Source: Aggregatibacter segnis ATCC 33393 (GTDB lineage: Bacteria; Pseudomonadota; Gammaproteobacteria; Enterobacterales; Pasteurellaceae). Taken from it: DNA of 64,000 nt. The stretch is from contig NZ_GL622200.1 in assembly GCF_000185305.1 (NCBI RefSeq), positions 283,359-347,358 on the forward strand. The letters run 5' to 3'. This document shows positions 42,199-52,402 of the stretch, one piece after another (position 1 is the stretch's first letter; every line of letters starts with the position of its first letter). The position numbers and the translations under genes were made by a program. The notes under the pieces were generated by a model. That model saw nothing but the letters and a program-made list of their open reading frames with translations, had not been told where the DNA came from and made no database searches.

Positions 42199-42987
42199 TT
42201 ATTTTAATAAATCTTCGTTTTTAGCGTGGATCCACTTGCCACGTTTTTTATCCATATATTGAAAATACTCGTTAGCGAACGTGCCTTGAGCGCAAGTAAA
42301 TTTATCACGGCGGGTGTTTACTTCCTTGTTTTCTAAGGCTTTGTTTAACGTTTCCGGGCCGGTAAGAACAAATACGCCACCGTCAACGCGACGATTTTCA
42401 ATGTTGTCCACAATAATATCCAACGTTTCCTTTAAAAATGGGTTACCTTTGCGGCTGGCTAAGAAAAAGTTAGTGTAACGCCCACGACGGGTGATGAGGA
42501 CTTCGTCATCTTCCGGATCAATCATCGTATCTAAGCAGCCGACAAGATGACCATCAATATCCATATAAATGCCGCCGTCTTGATATAGCGTGAATAAGCG
42601 CCAAAAATCTGCTTGTGCGGCACCGTCTGTAAGTTGGCTATAAGCAGCAAACGTGCGTGGGTCGGCATATTTTTCAATATATTCGCTACGTGCTTCAGTA
42701 CTGACATAGCGATAATCGTAACTTAACGAAAATAAGCGGTTGACCAAATAGTTGCAGTAAATTGGCAACGTCACTTTATTGCTGTAGTTGGTTTGCCAAA
42801 TCACGCGATTAATTTTGCTTGGTTTGCCGGATTGGCGTTTGGTCGGGCTGAATTCGGGAATCGTAAAGCGTTTTTTCGGAAAAAGTGCATGGAAAGGGTA
42901 GCTTAGGATTTTGACAATGTTCCCGGCTAAACGTAATAGGCCGTTTGAAATTAAAAGTGCGGTCTGATTTTTTATTGTTTTTTGCAT
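42199..42987 (-). CDS. Glycosyltransferase family 32 protein (DXD motif)
   Basis: A 262-residue predicted glycosyltransferase. [10 protein letters not shown].. leads into [17 protein letters not shown], then [39 protein letters not shown] with the DXD metal site in YMDIDGHL, and [11 protein letters not shown]. This is the GT32/OCH1-like layout common in lipooligosaccharide and capsule sugar transferases of Pasteurellaceae. The sugar and acceptor are unknown. It is isolated from other polysaccharide genes and lies just downstream of a tRNA array on the same strand, which may point to acquisition at that site. Confidence 0.85.
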   Translation of the reverse strand: MQKTIKNQTALLISNGLLRLAGNIVKILSYPFHALFPKKRFTIPEFSPTKRQSGKPSKINRVIWQTNYSNKVTLPIYCNYLVNRLFSLSYDYRYVSTEARSEYIEKYADPRTFAAYSQLTDGAAQADFWRLFTLYQDGGIYMDIDGHLVGCLDTMIDPEDDEVLITRRGRYTNFFLASRKGNPFLKETLDIIVDNIENRRVDGGVFVLTGPETLNKALENKEVNTRRDKFTCAQGTFANEYFQYMDKKRGKWIHAKNEDLLK

Positions 42988-43098
42988 TAAATGAATCCGT
43001 TTATTCTGTTGAAAAACTGGTTGTACTTTATCACTTTACACAAAAAGAATAAACGTCAGGAAGGCTTTGAAAGAGAAATCATTAAGTAGGAAGTAGAG

Positions 43099-43174
43099 TG
43101 GTGGGCGATACCGGTCTCGAACCAGTGACCCCCTCCTTGTAAGGGAGGTGCTCTCCCAACTGAGCTAATCGCCC
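43099..43174 (-). tRNA. tRNA-Val (UAC), copy 1
   Basis: 76 bases on the minus strand, GGGCGATTAGCTCAGTTGGG at the 5' end, anticodon loop CTTACAA (anticodon TAC), T-arm GGTTCGAGACC and encoded CCA. It is the last of four identical copies in transcription order. Confidence 0.98.
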
Positions 43175-43201
43175 GACGAATCGGTATTTTAAGATTTTAA
43201 G

Positions 43202-43277
43202 TGGTGGGCGATACCGGTCTCGAACCAGTGACCCCCTCCTTGTAAGGGAGGTGCTCTCCCAACTGAGCTAATCGCCC
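43202..43277 (-). tRNA. tRNA-Val (UAC), copy 2
   Basis: Identical to copy 1, CCA encoded. It is flanked by a perfect 12-bp inverted repeat: TATTTTAAGATT at 43185-43196 and AATCTTAAAATA at 43285-43296. Confidence 0.98.
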
Positions 43278-43313
43278 ACGTTAGAATCTTAAAATAGGGA
43301 AGTATGTAAGAAA

Positions 43314-43389
43314 TGGTGGGCGATACCGGTCTCGAACCAGTGACCCCCTCCTTGTAAGGGAGGTGCTCTCCCAACTGAGCTAATCGCCC
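43314..43389 (-). tRNA. tRNA-Val (UAC), copy 3
   Basis: Identical to the other copies, CCA encoded. A 6-bp inverted repeat (ATGTAA at 43304-43309, TTACAT at 43396-43401) flanks it. Confidence 0.98.
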
Positions 43390-43427
43390 ACGTCGTTACA
43401 TTGACAACATTGAGAAACCTTAAAAAG

Positions 43428-43503
43428 TGGTGGGCGATACCGGTCTCGAACCAGTGACCCCCTCCTTGTAAGGGAGGTGCTCTCCCAACTGAGCTAATCG
43501 CCC
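43428..43503 (-). tRNA. tRNA-Val (UAC), copy 4 (promoter-proximal)
   Basis: Identical to the other copies, CCA encoded. Flanked by a perfect 10-bp inverted repeat: ACAACATTGA at 43404-43413 and TCAATGTTGT at 43504-43513. It is the first gene transcribed from the strong promoter at 43522-43549. Confidence 0.98.
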
Positions 43504-43521
43504 TCAATGTTGTGAGCGTGC

Positions 43522-43549
43522 ATTATAATTGCTCAATGATTTCAGTCAA
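43522..43549 (-). promoter_or_regulatory. Promoter of the tRNA-Val array
   Basis: On the minus strand TTGACT (43544-43549), 16 bases and a perfect TATAAT (43522-43527), followed by GCACGCTC. A GC-rich discriminator of this kind is typical of stringently controlled stable-RNA promoters. Confidence 0.8.
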
Positions 43550-43608
43550 CAAATTTTTGCCAAAAATCCTTCGGTTGTTTCAAAAATAGGCACAATTCGT
43601 GATTTTCC

Positions 43609-43638
43609 CTTATGAATTCAAGCAACTCGTAGTACAAT
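43609..43638 (+). promoter_or_regulatory. Possible gltX promoter
   Basis: TACAAT (43633-43638) lies 17 bases after a weak -35 box TTATGA. It is about 36 bases before the gltX start, and divergent from the tRNA array promoter. Confidence 0.4.
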
Positions 43639-43673
43639 ACCGCACAATTATTTGCACATAAAAAGGTTATAAC

Positions 43674-45119
43674 ATGAAATTAGAAGCATTATTTGATTTG
43701 GATCCAAGCGTGAAAGTGCGCACTCGTTTTGCACCGAGCCCAACTGGTTATTTGCACGTTGGCGGCGCACGCACCGCACTTTATTCTTGGTTATATGCGA
43801 AACACAATCACGGCGAATTTGTGTTGCGTATTGAAGATACCGATTTGGAGCGTTCCACACCGGAGGCCACACAAGCCATTTTAGAAGCGATGGAATGGTT
43901 AGATTTGGCCTGGGAGCACGGTCCATATTATCAAACCAAGCGCTTTGACCGTTATAACCAAGTTATCGATCAAATGATTGAACAGGGCTTGGCATACCGT
44001 TGTTACTGCACCAAAGAACGTTTGGAAACATTACGTCATACACAAGAACAAAATAAAGAAAAACCACGTTATGACCGCCATTGTTTGCATGATCATGCAG
44101 AACATTCTGCCGATGAACCGCATGTAGTGCGTTTTAAAAATCCAACTGAGGGTTCTGTGGTATTTGATGATGCGGTACGTGGACGCATTGAAATCAGCAA
44201 CAGCGAATTGGATGACTTGATTATCCGCCGTACCGACGGCTCACCGACCTATAACTTCTGCGTGGTGGTAGATGACTGGGATATGGGCATCACCCACGTT
44301 GTGCGCGGTGAAGACCATATTAATAACACCCCGCGTCAAATTAACATTTTAAAAGCCCTTGGTGCACCGATTCCGGTGTATGCACACGTTTCTATGATTA
44401 ACGGGGACGATGGTCAAAAACTTTCCAAACGTCACGGCGCCGTGAGCGTAATGCAATATCGTGACGAAGGTTATTTGCCGGAAGCGCTTATCAACTATTT
44501 GGTGCGTTTGGGCTGGGGCCATGGTGATCAGGAAATTTTCACCCGACAAGAAATGATTGATTTATTTGATTTACACTCCGTGAGTAAATCTGCCAGTGCC
44601 TTTAACACCGAAAAATTATTGTGGTTGAACCATCATTATCTTCGTGAATTGCCAGCGGACTACGTTGCGAAACATTTAGCATGGCAATATCAGGATTTAG
44701 GCATTGACACTTCCAATGGCCCGGCATTAACGGAAATCATCACCATGCTGGCGGATCGTTGTAAAACCTTACGTGAAATGGCGCTTGCCAGTCGTTATTT
44801 CTTTGAAGAGTTTGAAGCTTTCGATGAAGCTGCGGTGAAAAAACATTTCAAAGCGGGCGCGGTAGAAGCGCTTGAAAAAGTAAAAGAAAAACTGACCGCA
44901 CTTTCCACTTGGGATTTGCATTCTACTCACGAAGCTATTGAACAAACCGCTGCCGAATTAGAGGTAGGCATGGGTAAAGTGGGAATGCCGCTGCGCGTCG
45001 CTGTGACCGGTGCAGGACAATCGCCGTCTATGGATGTGACCTTAGTAGGAATCGGACGTGAGCGCGTATTAAGCCGAATTCAACGTGCTATTGATTTTAT
45101 TCACGGGCAAAATGCTTAA
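43674..45119 (+). CDS. gltX: Glutamate-tRNA ligase
   Basis: Charges tRNA-Glu. The 481 residues carry the class-I motif [38 protein letters not shown], the KMSKS-type loop [16 protein letters not shown], and a helical anticodon-binding region from about residue 320. The start [20 protein letters not shown] with AAAAAGG upstream is slightly longer at the N-terminus than the E. coli protein, as usual for Haemophilus. Flanked by tRNA genes on both sides. Confidence 0.97.
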   Translation: MKLEALFDLDPSVKVRTRFAPSPTGYLHVGGARTALYSWLYAKHNHGEFVLRIEDTDLERSTPEATQAILEAMEWLDLAWEHGPYYQTKRFDRYNQVIDQMIEQGLAYRCYCTKERLETLRHTQEQNKEKPRYDRHCLHDHAEHSADEPHVVRFKNPTEGSVVFDDAVRGRIEISNSELDDLIIRRTDGSPTYNFCVVVDDWDMGITHVVRGEDHINNTPRQINILKALGAPIPVYAHVSMINGDDGQKLSKRHGAVSVMQYRDEGYLPEALINYLVRLGWGHGDQEIFTRQEMIDLFDLHSVSKSASAFNTEKLLWLNHHYLRELPADYVAKHLAWQYQDLGIDTSNGPALTEIITMLADRCKTLREMALASRYFFEEFEAFDEAAVKKHFKAGAVEALEKVKEKLTALSTWDLHSTHEAIEQTAAELEVGMGKVGMPLRVAVTGAGQSPSMDVTLVGIGRERVLSRIQRAIDFIHGQNA

Positions 45120-45155
45120 GATTTAATCTGATGGCAATGAATTAAAAATTTAATA

Positions 45156-45184
45156 TTGACAGACCAAGGGGCGGAATTTATCAT
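45156..45184 (+). promoter_or_regulatory. Promoter of tRNA-Ala
   Basis: A perfect TTGACA (45156-45161), 17 bases and TATCAT (45179-45184), then AGCCGCC. It is 13 bases before the mature tRNA end and has a GC-rich discriminator. Confidence 0.85.
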
Positions 45185-45196
45185 AGCCGCCACTTA

Positions 45197-45273
<77 letters not shown>

Positions 45274-45280
45274 AATTTTA

Positions 45281-45318
45281 AACCTTATCAATGAAGTCAA
45301 TTGATAAGGTTTTTTTTT
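45281..45318 (+). terminator. Terminator of tRNA-Ala
   Basis: AACCTTATCAA, a 9-base loop and TTGATAAGGTT, then a run of eight T, starting 8 bases after the CCA end. Confidence 0.9.
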
Positions 45319-45540
45319 AGCGTTGTGCTTCATGCTTATCAACGCAAATGCTATTAAGCTCTTGCCTCTAAAGTTATCTCATCTAATGTGAAATTTATGC
45401 TTTAAAAGAGCATTTAAACATTTCTTAAATGCCCTATCTCTCCCCGTTTCTTGCTAAATGAGTTGCCCGAAAGGGGAGTTTATGAAACAATTTGTCGCTA
45501 TTCCAATTTAAAAAATTAACTGAATTTTAAGGATACGATA

Positions 45541-46140
45541 GTGATCGATTTCGATGGCTACCGTCCGAATGTAGGCATTGTTATTTGCAACGACAAAGGG
45601 CAAGTGCTGTGGGCGAAAAGATACGGACAGAATTCCTGGCAATTTCCGCAAGGCGGGATTAATGATAATGAAACGCCAGAACAAGCGATGTACCGAGAAT
45701 TGTTTGAGGAAGTCGGATTAACACGCAAAGATGTGCGAGTGCTCTATGCTTCTAAGCATTGGCTGCGTTATAAATTGCCAAAACGACTGTTACGTTATGA
45801 TTCCAAACCTATTTGTATCGGACAGAAACAACGCTGGTTTTTATTGCAGTTAGTCAGCGACACCAAAAACATCAATATGCAATGCAGTAAAACACCGGAG
45901 TTTGACGGTTGGCGTTGGGTGAGTTTCTGGTATCCGGTGCGTCAAGTGGTTTCTTTCAAAAGAGATGTCTATCGTAAAGCGATGAAAGAGTTTGCTACGG
46001 TGTTATTTGATGAAAATAACAAAGACTTGTTATTGCGGGCTGACTCTAGCGCAGTAGAAGAGAAAAAGAATACCTTTTCAACGCCAAAACAGACCCATTC
46101 AAAGCATTCCAAATATTCATCACAAAAGTATAAGAGATAA
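45541..46140 (+). CDS. rppH: RNA pyrophosphohydrolase
   Basis: Removes pyrophosphate from mRNA 5' ends, opening them to RNase E. The 199-residue Nudix protein starts at a GTG codon with TAAGGA seven bases upstream and reads [20 protein letters not shown]. The Nudix box spans residues 38-60 ([20 protein letters not shown]) and WQFPQGG precedes it. The C-terminal 40 residues are a polar low-complexity tail ([17 protein letters not shown]). The 222 bases between the tRNA terminator and this gene hold only a nine-codon frame (45482-45511). Confidence 0.95.
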   Translation: MIDFDGYRPNVGIVICNDKGQVLWAKRYGQNSWQFPQGGINDNETPEQAMYRELFEEVGLTRKDVRVLYASKHWLRYKLPKRLLRYDSKPICIGQKQRWFLLQLVSDTKNINMQCSKTPEFDGWRWVSFWYPVRQVVSFKRDVYRKAMKEFATVLFDENNKDLLLRADSSAVEEKKNTFSTPKQTHSKHSKYSSQKYKR

Positions 46141-46142
46141 TT

Positions 46143-46940
46143 ATGTTAACCTTCTTCCTCTTTTGTTTGCTTGCCGGTTGTGTCGCCGGCTTTTTAGCCG
46201 GTTTATTCGGCATTGGTGGCGGCATGGTGATTGTGCCGATGATGGTTTATTTACTACCAATTGTCGGCGTACCGGATTCGCTCTTAATGTCCACCGCACT
46301 TGGTACCTCCTTCGCGACTATCGTGGTTACCGCTTTTTCTTCCGCACAACGACACCACAAACTTGGCAATGTCGTTTGGTCCACCTTGAAGTATTTTGCC
46401 CCTGCATTAATGATCAGTGCCTTTATTTCAGGGCAATACATCAGTAAATTGCCTCATGACGTTTCCAGTAAGTTGTTTGCCTGCTTAGTTGTTTATTTAG
46501 CAGCTAAAATGATTTTGTCTATTAAGCCGAAAAACATCGACCCGAATAAAAAAATTACGCCTTTATCCTCCATTATTGGCGGTGCCTTGATTGGCATGGC
46601 ATCAAGTGTTGCCGGTATTGGCGGTGGCGGATTTATTGTGCCGTTTTTAAATTCTCGCAACGTAGATATTAAAAAAGCTATTGGCACTTCTGCTTTCTGT
46701 GGCATGTTAATGGGTATTGCGGGAATGTTAAGTTTTATGGTGAGCGGTTGGAATGCGCAAGGTATGCCGCCTTATTCGGTCGGTTTCGTGTATTTTCCGG
46801 CTGTTTTGGGCATCACGGTTACCTCATTTTTCACTTCTAAACTTGGTGCCAATGCAACGAACAAACTCCCGGTGCCGACCTTGAAGAAAGCGTTTGCCGC
46901 CTTTTTAATTGTGGTGGCGATTAATATGTTATTGAAATAA
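46143..46940 (+). CDS. TSUP family membrane permease (DUF81)
   Basis: A 265-residue membrane protein of the sulfite/organosulfonate permease (TauE/SafE) family, with about eight helices. The two halves each carry the characteristic glycine-rich motif: [16 protein letters not shown] near residues 19-34 and [19 protein letters not shown] near 155-173. The substrate is unknown. It begins 2 bases after rppH and ends 8 bases before lgt, so it belongs to the same transcript. Confidence 0.87.
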   Translation: MLTFFLFCLLAGCVAGFLAGLFGIGGGMVIVPMMVYLLPIVGVPDSLLMSTALGTSFATIVVTAFSSAQRHHKLGNVVWSTLKYFAPALMISAFISGQYISKLPHDVSSKLFACLVVYLAAKMILSIKPKNIDPNKKITPLSSIIGGALIGMASSVAGIGGGGFIVPFLNSRNVDIKKAIGTSAFCGMLMGIAGMLSFMVSGWNAQGMPPYSVGFVYFPAVLGITVTSFFTSKLGANATNKLPVPTLKKAFAAFLIVVAINMLLK

Positions 46941-46948
46941 GGAACGTT

Positions 46949-47746
46949 ATGAATTCAGATTACCTTGTATTACCGCATTTCGATCCGGCAATTTTTGAAT
47001 TTGGTCCCATCGGTTTGCGCTGGTATGGATTAATGTATTTACTCGGTTTTATTTTTGCTCGTTGGTTAGGTGTGCGCCGCGCTCAGCAAGCCAACAGTGG
47101 TTGGACGGTAGATCAAGTTGATTCTTTATTATTCAATGGTTTCATGGGCGTCTTTTTAGGCGGTCGAATTGGTGATGTCTTCTTTTATAATCTTGATCGT
47201 TTTTTACAGGATCCGCTGTATTTATTCCGCGTTTGGGAAGGCGGGATGTCTTTTCATGGTGGCTTAATTGGCGTGATTATTGCCATGGTCATTACCTCTA
47301 AAATACAAAAACGCAGCTTTTGGGCGACGGCAGATTTTGTTGCGCCTCTCATTCCTTTCGGTTTAGGAATGGGGCGTCTTGGTAATTTCATTAATTTAGA
47401 ATTATGGGGGCATGCAACGGATGTGCCTTGGGCCATGATTTTTCCAACAGATCCGCTATTACTACCACGCCATCCATCTCAATTATATGAAGCTATGTTA
47501 GAAGGTTTGGTGTTGTTCCTTATTTTGAATTGGTTTATTCGTAAACCACGTCCAATGGGATCGGTAGCCGGGCTCTTCCTCATCGGTTATGGCGTTTTCC
47601 GTTTTATGATTGAATATGTGCGCGAACCCGATGTAGAGCTGTTTCTTGATGTGATCACAAGAGGTCAATTACTTTGCTTGCCAATGATTTTCGGCGGCAT
47701 TTTCATTATGTTTTGGGCATACAACAAAAGTGCGGTGAAAAAATGA
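46949..47746 (+). CDS. lgt: Phosphatidylglycerol-prolipoprotein diacylglyceryl transferase
   Basis: Adds diacylglycerol to the lipobox cysteine of prolipoproteins in the inner membrane. The 265 residues have seven membrane segments with [26 protein letters not shown] (catalytic His), and the signature [33 protein letters not shown] is also conserved. Its stop overlaps the thyA start (ATGA), a coupling also seen in E. coli. Confidence 0.97.
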   Translation: MNSDYLVLPHFDPAIFEFGPIGLRWYGLMYLLGFIFARWLGVRRAQQANSGWTVDQVDSLLFNGFMGVFLGGRIGDVFFYNLDRFLQDPLYLFRVWEGGMSFHGGLIGVIIAMVITSKIQKRSFWATADFVAPLIPFGLGMGRLGNFINLELWGHATDVPWAMIFPTDPLLLPRHPSQLYEAMLEGLVLFLILNWFIRKPRPMGSVAGLFLIGYGVFRFMIEYVREPDVELFLDVITRGQLLCLPMIFGGIFIMFWAYNKSAVKK

Positions 47747-48594
47747 AACAATATTTAGACTTGTGCCAACGCATTGTTAACGAAGGCGTTTGGGTAGAAA
47801 ACGAACGTACTGGCAAACGCTGTTTAACGGTGATTAACGCCGGTTTGACTTACGATGTGGCAAACAACCAATTTCCGCTGATTACGACCCGTAAAAGTTA
47901 TTGGAAAGCAGCGATTGCAGAATTTCTAGGCTATATTCGCGGTTATGACAATGCTGCCGACTTCCGCAAGCTGGGTACCAAAACGTGGGATGCCAATGCT
48001 AATGAAAATCAGGCTTGGCTCAATAATCCGCACCGCAAAGGCACCGATGACATGGGGCGCGTATATGGCGTGCAGGGCAGAAGTTGGCGTAAACCGAATG
48101 GTGAACATCTCGATCAACTACGCAAAATTGTTAATAACCTCAGCAAAGGCATTGATGACCGCGGTGAGATTCTGACGTTCTATAACCCGGGTGAATTTGA
48201 TTTAGGCTGTTTGCGCCCTTGCATGCACACACATACGTTTTCTTTGTTGGGTGATACGTTATATCTCACCAGTTATCAGCGTTCTTGTGATGTCCCGCTT
48301 GGTTTGAATTTTAACCAAATCCAAGTATTTACCTTCTTAGCATTAATGGCACAAATCACCGGTAAAAAAGCAGGGCAGGCATTTCACCACATTGTGAATG
48401 CGCATATTTATGAAGACCAGTTGGCACTTATGCGTGATGTGCAATTAAAACGTGAGCCTTTCCCGTCACCGCAGTTGGAAATTAATCCGGACATTAAATC
48501 TTTAGAAGACTTGGAAACCTGGGTCACCATGGATGATTTTAAAGTAACGGGTTATCAATGCCACGAGCCGATTAAATATCCGTTTTCCGTCTAA
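47743..48594 (+). CDS. thyA: Thymidylate synthase
   Basis: Methylates dUMP to dTMP using methylenetetrahydrofolate. I start it at the ATG at 47743 ([20 protein letters not shown], 283 residues), overlapping the lgt stop; a longer frame inside lgt is spurious. The nucleophile is Cys160 in [11 protein letters not shown], and [17 protein letters not shown] and [13 protein letters not shown] are intact. It is longer than E. coli ThyA (264), as in H. influenzae. Confidence 0.96.
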   Translation: MKQYLDLCQRIVNEGVWVENERTGKRCLTVINAGLTYDVANNQFPLITTRKSYWKAAIAEFLGYIRGYDNAADFRKLGTKTWDANANENQAWLNNPHRKGTDDMGRVYGVQGRSWRKPNGEHLDQLRKIVNNLSKGIDDRGEILTFYNPGEFDLGCLRPCMHTHTFSLLGDTLYLTSYQRSCDVPLGLNFNQIQVFTFLALMAQITGKKAGQAFHHIVNAHIYEDQLALMRDVQLKREPFPSPQLEINPDIKSLEDLETWVTMDDFKVTGYQCHEPIKYPFSV

Positions 48595-49185
<591 letters not shown>

Positions 49186-49284
49186 AAGTGCGGTCATTTT
49201 TTTCAGCATTTTTTAATATCCCTCGTTAAATTTCCTGCGGAGTGATACAATCGCCGCTCAATTTTATTAGTCAAGAGATAAGTT

Positions 49285-49845
49285 ATGTCCCGTCAGAAAA
49301 AGACTCGCCGCCTTACAGATATCATGCCGGCCCGCAAATCCGATAAGAAACCGGAACAACCCCTTTCTGGTCGTAAAGCGACGCGTTATGAACTGGATGC
49401 GAAAGCCCGTGAAGAGAAGAAAAAACGTAAGCATAAAGGATTGGATTCCGGTTCTCGTCATAGTGCGCCGGAAAATAAAGCCGCGAATCAAGTAAAAGAA
49501 ATTCAGGACCCACGAATCGGTAGCCGTAAAAAAGTACCGTTGATGGTGGAGTTCGTCAATAAACCGCAAAAAGCGCAAGCAGTATCAGCCGCAAAATCTG
49601 AGCCTAAAGCCACATTGGATCCGATGTCAGAATTAGAACAGTTAGAAAATAACGAATGTTTGAGTCAGTTGCTGGATCAATTAGACGAAGGCAAAAAATT
49701 GTCTGCCGAAGATCAAAATTTTGTGGATGCCTGTTTGGCGCGTGTCGCCCAATTAATGGACGAATTAGGCATTGCGGATGATGAAGAAAACGAAGAAGAT
49801 TTATACCGCACTTTTGAACGAATCGACATCAACCAATTTAAATAA
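49285..49845 (+). CDS. yihI: Der GTPase-activating protein YihI
   Basis: YihI stimulates the ribosome-assembly GTPase Der. The 186-residue protein has a very basic N-terminus ([37 protein letters not shown]), then [15 protein letters not shown], and an acidic C-terminal half ([35 protein letters not shown]). This charge layout and the conserved blocks identify YihI. Followed by a DUF2489 gene and hemN, the Haemophilus arrangement. Confidence 0.93.
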   Translation: MSRQKKTRRLTDIMPARKSDKKPEQPLSGRKATRYELDAKAREEKKKRKHKGLDSGSRHSAPENKAANQVKEIQDPRIGSRKKVPLMVEFVNKPQKAQAVSAAKSEPKATLDPMSELEQLENNECLSQLLDQLDEGKKLSAEDQNFVDACLARVAQLMDELGIADDEENEEDLYRTFERIDINQFK

Positions 49846-49858
49846 GTATCTTTAAATT

Positions 49859-50293
49859 ATGTGGAAAACGTTTTTACTCATTGCAGCTGTCATCATCATT
49901 GCCGGTATGGTCGGTTATGCCGCGTATTTGTTGTTGGCGTTGCAAAAGCAGAAAAAAGCACTGTTGCAAGCGCGCCGAAACCGTATTCATCGCATTAAAG
50001 AAAGCCTTGAAATTATTGCGAAAGCCATGTTGAACGGTGATTGTAATTTGTCGGAAGGTGTATTGCGTTTGAAAATGCTACTCGAACCAGTGGGCATGAG
50101 CCTCAAACATTATTCTGCCATGTGGCGATTGTATGAAACGGTCGAAGATATGCCGACTCATGAGGCTCGCAGAGAATTAAAAAAGAACGAAAGAATGCGT
50201 TTGGATTTACAGCGTGAAAGCACAGAAGCCGAGCTTGAAAGTAAGATTAAGTCAGAACTAAACCGACTTCTAACGGATATCCAAACATTATAA
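49859..50293 (+). CDS. DUF2489 family membrane-anchored protein
   Basis: A 144-residue protein with one N-terminal membrane helix (residues 3-27, LLIAAVIIIAGMVGYAAYLL) and a charged helical cytoplasmic part containing NGDCNLSEGVLRLKMLLEPV. This matches the DUF2489 family, found between yihI and hemN in many gammaproteobacteria. The function is unknown; the context suggests co-expression only. Confidence 0.82.
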   Translation: MWKTFLLIAAVIIIAGMVGYAAYLLLALQKQKKALLQARRNRIHRIKESLEIIAKAMLNGDCNLSEGVLRLKMLLEPVGMSLKHYSAMWRLYETVEDMPTHEARRELKKNERMRLDLQRESTEAELESKIKSELNRLLTDIQTL

Positions 50294-50309
50294 ACGTGGG
50301 GAAAATTGA

Positions 50310-51677
50310 ATGTCTGAGATCATTTGGGATTTAGCATTAATTCAAAAATATAATCAATCCGGTCCGCGATACACATCCTATCCGACAGCGCTTGAGTTTA
50401 ACGAACAGTATACGAATGAGGACTTTATTGCCGCGGCACAACGTTATCCAACACGTCCGTTGTCGTTATATGTGCACATTCCGTTTTGCCACAAACTTTG
50501 TTATTTCTGCGCCTGTAATAAAGTTATTACGCGCCATCAGCACAAAGCAGACATTTACTTGGATTTTCTGGAACGAGAGATAAAAGAGCGGTCAACATTA
50601 TTTACAAATCGTGTGGCAACGCAAGTGCACTGGGGTGGTGGCACGCCAACGTATTTAACGGAGGCACAATCTGCCCGTTTAATGCAAATGTTGCGCGACA
50701 ATTTTAATATCGCCGATAACGCAGAAATCAGTATTGAAATGGATCCCCGTGAAATTGAGCTTTCGATGTTAGAACATTTGCGTAACATCGGGTTTAACCG
50801 TATTAGTATGGGCGTGCAAGATTTCAATAAAGACGTGCAGAAAGCGGTGAATCGCGAGCAGGATGAAACCTTTGTGAATGCGCTGTTGATGCGTGCTCGT
50901 GAGCTCGGTTTTCAGTCGACTAATCTCGATTTGATTTATGGTTTGCCATTCCAGAGTGTTGAGAGCTTTATGTTCACCTTGAAAAAAGTCATTGAACTCA
51001 ACCCTGATCGATTGAGCGTATTTAACTATGCCCATTTGCCAAGCCGTTTCGCCGGACAAGCAAAAATAAAAGATTGGCAGTTACCGAAACCGGAGACGAA
51101 GCTGGAAATTTTACAAAAAACCATCGAAACACTGGGCAGTGCAGGTTATAAGTTTATTGGTATGGATCATTTTGCCAAACCGGACGATGAACTTGCTATT
51201 GCACAGCAAAATGGCGTGTTGCACCGTAATTTCCAAGGCTATACGACGCAGGAAGAATGTGATTTGTTGGGGCTGGGTGTGTCGGCAATCAGCTTATTGG
51301 GCGATACCTATGCGCAAAATCAGAAGGATTTGAAGGAATATTATACCGCGGTGAATACTAATGGCATTGCCTTACATAAAGGTTTAGCCATGTCAGAAGA
51401 AGATTGTTTGCGTCGTGATGTCATTAAGCAATTGATTTGTAACTTTAAATTAGCGTATGCCCCATTAGAAAAACAGTACAATATTGATTTTAAACAACAC
51501 TTTGCAGAAGATTTGGCCTTGTTAGCGCCTTTGGCCGCTGATGGTTTATTGGATATTGGTGAGGAGCAAATCACGGTTTCCGCAAAAGGACGCTTGTTGA
51601 TTCGTAATATTTGTTTGTGTTTCGACACGTATTCACGCGCACAAGCAAAACAACAGCAATTTTCGCGGATTATTTAA
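50310..51677 (+). CDS. hemN: Oxygen-independent coproporphyrinogen III oxidase
   Basis: The radical-SAM enzyme that decarboxylates coproporphyrinogen III without oxygen. The 455 residues carry IPFCHKLCYFCACNK with Cys60, Cys64 and Cys67 as cluster ligands and Cys69 as in HemN proper. The segments SGPRYTSYPTALEF, HWGGGTPTYL, GVQDFNKDVQKAVNR and GLGVSAISLL support HemN rather than HemW. Pathway completeness cannot be judged here; H. influenzae itself lacks most haem synthesis genes. Confidence 0.94.
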   Translation: MSEIIWDLALIQKYNQSGPRYTSYPTALEFNEQYTNEDFIAAAQRYPTRPLSLYVHIPFCHKLCYFCACNKVITRHQHKADIYLDFLEREIKERSTLFTNRVATQVHWGGGTPTYLTEAQSARLMQMLRDNFNIADNAEISIEMDPREIELSMLEHLRNIGFNRISMGVQDFNKDVQKAVNREQDETFVNALLMRARELGFQSTNLDLIYGLPFQSVESFMFTLKKVIELNPDRLSVFNYAHLPSRFAGQAKIKDWQLPKPETKLEILQKTIETLGSAGYKFIGMDHFAKPDDELAIAQQNGVLHRNFQGYTTQEECDLLGLGVSAISLLGDTYAQNQKDLKEYYTAVNTNGIALHKGLAMSEEDCLRRDVIKQLICNFKLAYAPLEKQYNIDFKQHFAEDLALLAPLAADGLLDIGEEQITVSAKGRLLIRNICLCFDTYSRAQAKQQQFSRII

Positions 51678-51731
51678 TTTGACATGTCGGGGGAGGTTTT
51701 ATGCCTATCTCTGCGCCTGTTTTCTAAAATA

Positions 51732-51774
51732 AAAAGTGCGGTTGAAATTCATCGGAAATTTCAACCGCACTTTT
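51732..51774. terminator. Inverted uptake-sequence terminator between hemN and the GNAT gene
   Basis: AAAAGTGCGGTTGAAATT pairs with AATTTCAACCGCACTTTT, an 18-bp perfect stem between convergent genes. Confidence 0.8.
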
Positions 51775-51783
51775 CGTTTATCA

Positions 51784-52242
51784 TTACCCCACTAAATTCA
51801 ATTCAAACACAGATTTTTTCGGGTTTAAGCGGAACCCCTCTTGCTCCAGCAAATGATGTTGCTGTCGATCTTGTTCTACCACTAATCGTGTGGATTGTGT
51901 GTAGCTGACGAATTCTTTGGCTTTGGCAATAAGTGCGGTGTAAATGTCATTTGATTGATTGCCTTGACGCACGAAAATATCTGTTAATTGCCAGTAGCGC
52001 TGTAATTGTAGAGAAGAAAGTCGAGGATAAAGTTGAATGAAACCGAGCGCTTGTTGAGATTGACCGAGAGCGAGGAAAAAAATGCTTTCGCTAAAACGAA
52101 TACGATTGGAGAGGAAGGTGAGCGTACGTTCCGGATTTTCTGTCATGCCCTGAGAAAGACGATATTCTTCAAATAGCGGTAGGAGTGTTTCCAGGTTCCA
52201 TTGTTCAGCTTTAAAAATTTTAATCATGAGGCAATCGGTCAT
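51784..52242 (-). CDS. GNAT family N-acetyltransferase
   Basis: A 152-residue protein with the general acetyltransferase layout: IKIFKAEQWNLETLLPLFEE at the start, an acceptor-side region, FIQLYPRLSSLQLQRYWQLT and FVRQGNQSNDIYTALIAKAK as a degenerate acetyl-CoA binding region, and LLEQEGFRLNPKKSVFEL near the end. The usual Q/RxxGxG/A motif is altered (RQGNQSN). The substrate is unknown. A second ATG five codons in (MIKIFKAEQW) may be the true start. Confidence 0.72.
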   Translation of the reverse strand: MTDCLMIKIFKAEQWNLETLLPLFEEYRLSQGMTENPERTLTFLSNRIRFSESIFFLALGQSQQALGFIQLYPRLSSLQLQRYWQLTDIFVRQGNQSNDIYTALIAKAKEFVSYTQSTRLVVEQDRQQHHLLEQEGFRLNPKKSVFELNLVG

Positions 52243-52402
52243 TTTTTGTTAAATTTATACAGTAGATTGTATCTTTTTAGCCCAAAAGAATCATCTGTTA
52301 CAAAGAAAATTTTTTAGAACTGTGATTTTTTACCAAAAAAAGTAGGCGTTTTTTGTTATAGTAGGCGCAGTTTTTATTCAATCATATTTAAGGAGAAACA
52401 AA

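Noticed and set aside
43099-43503. Regular spaced repeats that might suggest a CRISPR array
   Set aside because: The 76-base repeat units fold as tRNA-Val with CCA ends; spacers vary from 27 to 38 bases and no cas genes are near.
43189-43507. Minus-strand frames with repeated AISSVGRAPPLQGGGHWFETG
   Set aside because: These are chance translations of the tandem tRNA-Val genes, a well-known annotation artefact.
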